Shown piece after piece: positions 6,704 to 7,077 of a stretch of 7,077 nucleotides of DNA. How positions within the stretch are numbered: position 1 is the first letter of the stretch; every line of letters begins with the position of its first letter. The stretch is taken from NCBI GenBank assembly GCA_903822245.1, contig CAIJOE010000160.1, positions 1-7,077 of the forward strand, read 5' to 3'. Origin of the DNA: an uncultured Actinomycetes bacterium. Lineage in GTDB: Bacteria; Actinomycetota; Actinomycetes; Nanopelagicales; Nanopelagicaceae. The notes beneath the pieces were generated by a model. It searched no databases. It was not told where the DNA came from and saw only the letters and a program-made list of their open reading frames with translations. Position numbers and translations under genes: made by a program.

Positions 6704-7076
6704 TTTTTATGAGCGGGCAGGCGGATCGGTAACTTTTAGAGAATTAGCAAAAAGCTTTTATCAAGAAGTTTCCAAAAACGATGTCTTAAGGCCCATGTAT
6801 CCAGAGCAAGATCTGGCTGGAGCACAAGAGCGTCTGGCACTGTTCCTTGAACAATATTGGGGCGGTCCAACAACTTATTCAGACACAAGAGGACATCCGC
6901 GACTTCGAATGCGCCATGCTCCTTTTCATATTGGAACTTTGGAGCATGATCAATGGCTTGCCTGCATGCACAAAGCGGTTATCAATTTGGAGATAGCAGA
7001 AGAACTACGCGAAGAGCTTTGGACTTACTTCCAATATGCCGCGCATAGTATGAAGAATCAACCAGATCTCATTTAG
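6690..7076 (+). CDS. glbO: Group II truncated haemoglobin (trHbO)
   Basis: A small 2-on-2 globin of 128 residues that binds haem and, in the family, handles O2, NO or peroxide chemistry; the physiological ligand is not settled. It aligns almost without gaps to my recollection of M. tuberculosis GlbO: FYERAGGS at the start, YPEQDLAGAQERL, FLEQYWGGP and HPRLRMRHAPF. The key haem-pocket residues are all present: proximal His76 (F8), Tyr24 (B10), Tyr37 (CD1) and Trp89 (G8). The start is set at ATG 6690 (MSEPSFYERAGG), which gives the family's usual N terminus and a 14-base overlap with the MFS gene. An in-frame ATG at 6660 would add only ten uncharacteristic residues (MFCKLARRNK). The coding sequence is complete, ending one base before the window edge. 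Confidence 0.96.
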   Translation: MSEPSFYERAGGSVTFRELAKSFYQEVSKNDVLRPMYPEQDLAGAQERLALFLEQYWGGPTTYSDTRGHPRLRMRHAPFHIGTLEHDQWLACMHKAVINLEIAEELREELWTYFQYAAHSMKNQPDLI

Positions 7077-7077
7077 C

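Overview
The window looks like chromosome from a small-genome, low-to-moderate GC actinobacterium, possibly of the freshwater acI/Nanopelagicales type. This is an inference. It rests on a truncated haemoglobin O very close to the mycobacterial GlbO, an EttA-thioesterase-globin neighbourhood typical of Actinobacteria, a PhoP-type PHO box built of 11-nt GTTCACC-like direct repeats, and a base composition clearly below that of Streptomyces or Mycobacterium. No mobile element, CRISPR array or phage gene is visible.

Region 1 (1-3236) is a phosphate-uptake locus: the pstA permease (probably 5'-truncated by the window edge), the pstB ATPase overlapping it by one base, a 147-bp regulatory gap, and pstS, which encodes the secreted phosphate-binding protein. 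pstS lies downstream of pstB rather than leading the operon. The gap carries a good candidate PHO box, a weak -10 and a stem-loop that would cover the pstS ribosome-binding site. The locus ends in a strong rho-independent terminator.

Region 2 (3202-3388) holds a minus-strand tRNA-Arg(UCU) that converges on pstS. The terminator hairpin has A/T tracts on both sides and begins a few bases past the tRNA 3' end, so it can serve both transcripts. A 72-bp spacer then separates the tRNA from the divergent ettA.

Region 3 (3389-7076) is a tightly packed plus-strand operon: ettA (ABC-F translation factor), a hotdog-fold acyl-CoA thioesterase, a 12-TM major facilitator transporter, and glbO (group II truncated haemoglobin). 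Neighbouring genes overlap by 1, 20 and 14 bases, so translational coupling is likely. Every gene matches a known family. The most notable points are regulatory and architectural: the downstream pstS with its own PHO box and sequestered ribosome-binding site, the absence of a lipobox in PstS, and the MFS gene placed between the thioesterase and the globin. I did not find a clearly new multi-gene system.
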